Of a stretch of 64,000 nucleotides of DNA, positions 59,293 through 64,000 are shown piece by piece (the stretch's first letter is position 1; each line of letters begins with the position of its first letter). The translations under genes were made by a program, and so were the position numbers. This DNA is from Paragonimus skrjabini miyazakii. Taxonomy: Eukaryota > Platyhelminthes > Trematoda > Plagiorchiida > Troglotrematidae. Below the pieces are notes generated by a model. It ran no database searches and had not been told where the DNA came from. It saw only the letters and a program-made list of their open reading frames with translations. The stretch is from assembly GCA_014338405.1 (NCBI GenBank), contig JTDE01000318.1, positions 231,456 to 295,455 of the forward strand, in the 5' to 3' direction.

Positions 59293-62200
59293 CTGTGATT
59301 TTAAGCGAACAAACACAGATCCAATTAAATCTGTGTGGCCCATAACTAACCACAGATATGGATGATCTCGGATATCGGCGAGCAGGAATGTGAAAACTAA
59401 CGCGTAATCTATATTTCATTGCTATCATCAAAAACGTATTTGGAATATATTCAATTTATTTCTTTCAACTTGAAACAAAATTTCAGTAGATCAGGTGGAG
59501 AGCGACTACCTTCTAATGTTGATTTCAGTTTGGAGAGAAGATCTTATTGTATGGTCATAGATTAAACTGGAACGTTACTGTTCACTCAATGAGATCGGGT
59601 GACCTAAGCGTTATTTATCAATGAATCTGGCTGAGATTTTCTTAAGTGATAATTAAGTTGAGCTTAATGTGATATCAATGGTATGACAATCAACTAGACT
59701 ACCTCGTGAAGTTGTGGCTGGAATTGTAGTTCCTGTCTTGGCAAAGACTTATATTACTGAAGAACTCTAGCAAGAACGAAAAGGGCTTAATGAAAAATGC
59801 ATGAGACTATGACAGCTGCAATCACATCTGAGTGATGTTTGACCTATGTGACATAGCAGAAAAACCATTAATATTACAGAATTACGCATTTTTAGGTGGG
59901 TGAAGGATTAGAACAAACCACACAGAAAACAAGAATTAATATACAATTAGTTTTCATGCAGCGGTAAGAAAGTAGGCTTGCAAAAGGCAGTATTGTGCGT
60001 AAGTATTGGGGTTAATATGAAATAGCAATTCAGAAAAAGTGGTTAAGTTGTGTTAGTAACCGTAACTAAGAATCCTTTTACAATATTGTAGAGATAAACT
60101 AGAATCTTGGCAGGTTCTTGAACGTTCTTACTTGTAAGTTGCTGTCTCCTTTCTACTGAACACATAATCAACTCAAAACAATTTAAAGCCGATGAGTCGC
60201 CATTTATTTTCACAGCATGTTGAGTCCGAGTTTTCTGCATATACATTCAGAGATCACAACCCACGGGGGGAAATTGCTGACTGTTTGCAAAAGAATTGAA
60301 GAGATGGTGAAACATCAGGAGTCGAAATTGATGGCAGATTTCGACGTACATTTCATTCTGGCATGTCTGTGTGAATTGCAATATTTTCGTTCGCCTGGTC
60401 GAGTTGTTAAGACAACTTGATCGCCGTTTTTTACGTAAAATTACACTATGAACGGAAGCCATACCCCCGAGAACACTACATCTCAGACGATAAACTGGAA
60501 AATGCCAAGATCTCTACTAATGTAAAAGATTGGGATAGCCCTTCTATTTCGAGGACGGGGTGTCTTGTAGGGCTGCTATGTGTTTTACTTGTGACAAGGC
60601 TCCGAAAATCGATGATGAATCACCTGGAATGACTTCGTTCTCTCCGACCACGTTCACGAGCTTCACTGTCAGTGCTAGGTAGAAGAAACGGTTCATCACA
60701 TTATACACATCCCCAAGGCCGTCACAGTTCACGGGCTCATAAATGAAACGTGAGAACCATCAATAAATCATTAGTCCCACTCCGTTAAAATAGGTATTGT
60801 CCGTGTGATTCACAACAGGTTACGCTTACTTGCACAATGAGTTTACTTTTAACCTCATAGTTGGTTCAGTAGTGGGAGCTAAACCATCGACGTGATACTT
60901 TCACTTTAGTGGCGCAAATGAAAACTTTGTGTCTCCACTCACGTATTGGAGGCTTTTAAGGATATTACGAGAAAAAGTCCCCACGCACTCTACGGCAAGA
61001 CTGAATGCCCAACTAAGCTAATTGGGTTGACAGCATCTGCTAACGAGTCAGTATAAGGAATATCATTTGTCACAGTTTGAATTCTAACAGACTTTTTCAA
61101 GCACCAATAAAATGAAATGAGTTCGTATACTTGTCTCGAGGCAACTTGATACATTTTTCGCACTACTGCTGTTTTAGGTATTTCGTATCCGGGAGGACGA
61201 ATTGGCTATTTACTCAAAATATGATGGTAACCTTTGTGTATCTGACTGATCACCGGTGAAGATAAAATTCCCGTGAATCCTCGTCGTTGGACTGTCTTTC
61301 TTTGTCCAAATGGTACACACTACTGAATATTCTTCCAAAACTTCTCAACAGTCTTGTACTTGCATACGCAGAATTCGAACGACCGCCAGAACCCAAAACG
61401 TCGGTGGCACTCTTAATCCACGGGTCGGTAAACTTATTTTGAAGGTGGTACAGGAACTTACCTGCCTGGAATCTATACTGTCAAGCCAGCAATCTTTTCA
61501 CACTAAGCATCATCAACCCGTAAGTCTCAGCAGTCATTCGACGCTTAGTAGGGAAGTGAGAAACTCTGTACCTAATATTGAGACGAGGATATGTTACCAA
61601 ACTTGTGTGTTAAACACCCTTCTTCTTAGCGGGAAGGCTCAAATACTTTACAGGCGTCAGAAGTGCTACCCAAGAGCATTTTACTCCCGCCGTATCAGAC
61701 CAGTAGTTTGAATAAAATTGCACAAGCAGAGAGATTTTACATGAAACGGGCATTCCAAATATGTCGGCCTTACTCCAGTTGAGCTCGGTTTTGGTGGTGG
61801 ATGTATGTGAACCAAATGAAAGAAGGTCAAATTCATAAGCACATGCCATACGTTGAGCTAGTCGTTGGCTTCAAGCTGAATGATAGACAAATCTTTGCCA
61901 CAGAATTGTGTGTAGCTGTTATGTAAGTGATGGTGGCACCAGTACCAAAACCTTGGAATCAGAGATAAAAGATATCGGCGTGTGAACTACGAGCGTAAAT
62001 ATATTTGTGTTTAAGTGTTTGGTAGATAAATCAACACTGGCAAGAAACAATGAAGCTTAAGCGTCAGAGGTCAACACCGACACAAGCAACAGCTGACACT
62101 GCATTCACACATATCTGCCTCAACAAAGTATGCTTGCCGAGGACTAGGCTATAGAACTATTGCGATGACTGTGAGATGACCTCAATGGCGCAATAGTCCT

Positions 62201-63652
62201 CGTAGACTTGTGAGAAGAAATGTTGTTGTCGTTCACAGCCCGCAGTAGCTGAATGATATCATTAGGGTAAAGCTTTTTAATTTCTACTATCACCACTTCT
62301 TTCGCCTGCTGCTGTCAGGTCTGAAAGTTAAAATGTGGCGTTATATGTCACAGATGGTTATACTGCAATGTAAAAGCTAATAACTTTTTCCCAACTGCCT
62401 GTTAATCTCTACCCCTACAAGTGTGAACTAACCCAATCGAAGTCAATATGTCTGCATTCACAAGCAGAAAACTGAGTAGTACTCATTTGTATTTTAGTTT
62501 CTCTCTGCTACCTCTTACTTCACCTTATGACGCAACCTCGTTTACTTGACTCCAAACACCCGTTTCAAAAGAACTGATGATCTGTTATCAAAATATTTGC
62601 GTTGTTTGATATCCACGGCCGTTTCGTTTACTCAGAATTCTAAATAAACTCCGTTAAATTCCATAAAAACACCCTGCTGATGGCCATGTGGTAAAAAATG
62701 CGTGTACACTGTTAATTTTGTTGATCACTGAATGCAGTATGTTGAACAGTCTATGAATGCAAGAATGTATCAAAGCGATATGAATAAATAGAAGCGTGTG
62801 GAGAGCAGCTGGATCGCAGACAGGTCAATACCGAATATACAAATATACTAAAGGATAGATAATCCTATCTAGTGCCCTGGGTGAATTAGGATGGTGGCTG
62901 AGGAGTTTGTAATGCGAATTGTCTCATATGTGTGCCAAGTAGACAAGGTTTTATCACTTCCTTCTTATCCAGTGCCAACCTGTGTGTTTGAATAAAGTTT
63001 GTTTACAAAAAGATCGTAACCCTGACAGGTGATGCCCATGCGTTTAATGTATTTTGTTAAAAATGCTAATCGGTTGCTGATTTTAACTGACGGCCTGTTT
63101 TGTGTACAGAGGATCTTTTGGTGAAGTTCAGATTTTCCCTGAAGTGTCTGTAATAAATTTACAGTATATTTAACGCAACTCTGAACCACTTGATACTGTT
63201 GGCGACCTAACTATGGAAACTCCTGACTTGCTCGTTTATTTCTCAGGTACAGGCTTCAAGTCCGAATGTTCATTTCCTGCGGAGAAGTAAAATGGAATTC
63301 AATAGGGCAGAGGGAGATTCAACTTGAATTGCCTTATGTTATCTGCACACTTTCAAGCAAAAATCACACTGCTAGCGTAAATGCAACCTAGCTGTTGACG
63401 GCGTCTCTTATAACTGTTTTTTTTTGTCGCGGTGATCTCAGTTTGTTTATGTAGCCATTTGGATAAATGGCATTTGGCGTGATGCATAGTTTTAACTCAA
63501 ATTTTGACAACCACGGGCATTTAATCGCGTTCCTTCTCCATTTTAATTATAAATAGGTCCGTTTGTGTGAAATCACAATCAGTTGCAAAGTGTTGTTGAC
63601 CGAAAACAGTGAACACTTTCTAATAGTCTTCGTCTTATAAAATTTTACTAAC
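59293..63652. other. Intron 1 of the minus-strand gene (4.4 kb)
   Basis: No repeat was recognised. Plus-strand exon-like segments were noticed: 60251-60420 (acceptor CATATACATTCAG; KRIEEMVKHQESKLMADFDV, stop at 60420) and 61178-61226 (CTGTTTTAG to GATG|GTAACC; VFRIREDELAIYSKYD), followed by an open frame 61310-61711. They could be chance or a nested plus-strand gene; no phase-consistent chain was found. Confidence 0.35.
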
Positions 63653-64000
63653 CTGGAAGCTCGGAACCGACTGTACTCGGCCGGCTCCGAATTTGCCCGA
63701 GAAGTGGACAGGTATTGGGTGTAGTTTTTCGCCGCCATTCCACAATTGTAGTGACAATCACTTCTACAACATACTGCCGGACTGGAGCCTCCCGTTGTGT
63801 TAGCGTGCACTACCAGACAATTGGCATGTTGTCTAGGCAACGAGAAGTCGGAGGGTGCGGCATGTTTGGGTGGACGTGCTTCCATGTCCGATATGTTGGA
63901 GTCATACATCTCTGTGTCCACAGGCAAGCCGAGCTCTTCAGACAATGGAGCCGAATACTGGGTTGACCGATCATGCTTCGATAAGCGACGCACTTGAGAC
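63653..64000 (-). CDS. Exon 1 (partial) of DUF4537/Tudor-like gene
   Basis: The frame is open from the window edge to a strong donor CTTCCAG|GTTAGTA (GT at 63652-63651), about 115 codons, and clearly richer in G and C than the flanks. It reads RRLSKHDRSTQYSAPLSEEL, an acidic middle (EMYDSNISDMEARPP), then a cysteine-bearing part (SPAVCCRSDCHYNCGMAAKN) and a Ser/Arg-rich end. It leaves two bases, matching exon 2. The true start of the protein lies outside the window. The four cysteines in CC-x3-C-x3-C spacing might bind metal or form disulphides; no known domain is recognised. The 83-codon plus-strand frame here is a shadow. Confidence 0.65.

Noticed and set aside
62180..62240. Second tRNA-like A-box (CAATGGCGCAATAG) as another copy of the 40.5 kb repeat
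   Set aside because: No B-box at the right spacing and no similarity beyond about 20 bases.
63715..63997. Plus-strand frames of 66-83 codons at the right edge
   Set aside because: They overlap the better-supported minus-strand exon with its strong donor.
1..64000. CRISPR arrays, bacterial operons, plasmid or phage modules
   Set aside because: No regularly spaced repeats, no ribosome-binding-site/ORF series, and clear eukaryotic introns and retroelements.

Overview
The window looks like flatworm nuclear DNA, most likely from a trematode (fluke). It is AT-rich and gene-poor, has eukaryotic splice signals, contains two 100-base scaffold gaps (N runs), and carries a mixture of retroelements typical of flukes: RTE-clade LINEs, a CR1-like LINE, Penelope-like elements (PLEs) and tRNA-derived short repeats. 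Nothing bacterial, phage-like or CRISPR-like was seen. The phylum call is an inference from repeat content; the species cannot be named from sequence reading alone.

Protein genes are few and seen only as exons. The best is a minus-strand gene at the right edge (four exons, 64000 down to about 56520). Its exon phases fit at every junction, and its product looks like a cysteine-bearing protein with Tudor/DUF4537-like barrel segments. An RTE fragment lies antisense in its second intron. A small plus-strand three-exon gene end (55943-56222) converges on it. Weaker single-exon candidates lie at 2371-2557(-), 6942-7084(+), 22384-22812(-), 44172-44222(-) and 46423-46646(-).

Most recognisable sequence is dead retrotransposon. 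RTE copies: about 1035-1130(-), 11315-11735(+), 14355-16930(-), a nested pair at 23852-26148 (host +, insert -), 41285-41655(-), 49738-53175(-, nearly full length) and 57660-58208(+). A CR1-like reverse transcriptase lies at 7870-8890(+), with its palm motif A region present twice. PLE remnants lie at 18240-18660(+), 31400-32000(-), 33060-35140(+) and 47100-47640(+), and represent at least two lineages. A LINE 3' end with a TGA-repeat tail lies at about 38840-39310(+).

The points most worth a second look are the nested RTE insertion with two separate target-site duplications, hammerhead-ribozyme-like cores in a PLE 3' region (about 31530-31570) and in a tRNA-derived repeat (40540-40660), a tRNA-like fold with a long variable arm at 36116-36195, and the phase-consistent gene model at the right edge. 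All exon calls come from reading splice signals and frame by eye, without transcript evidence.
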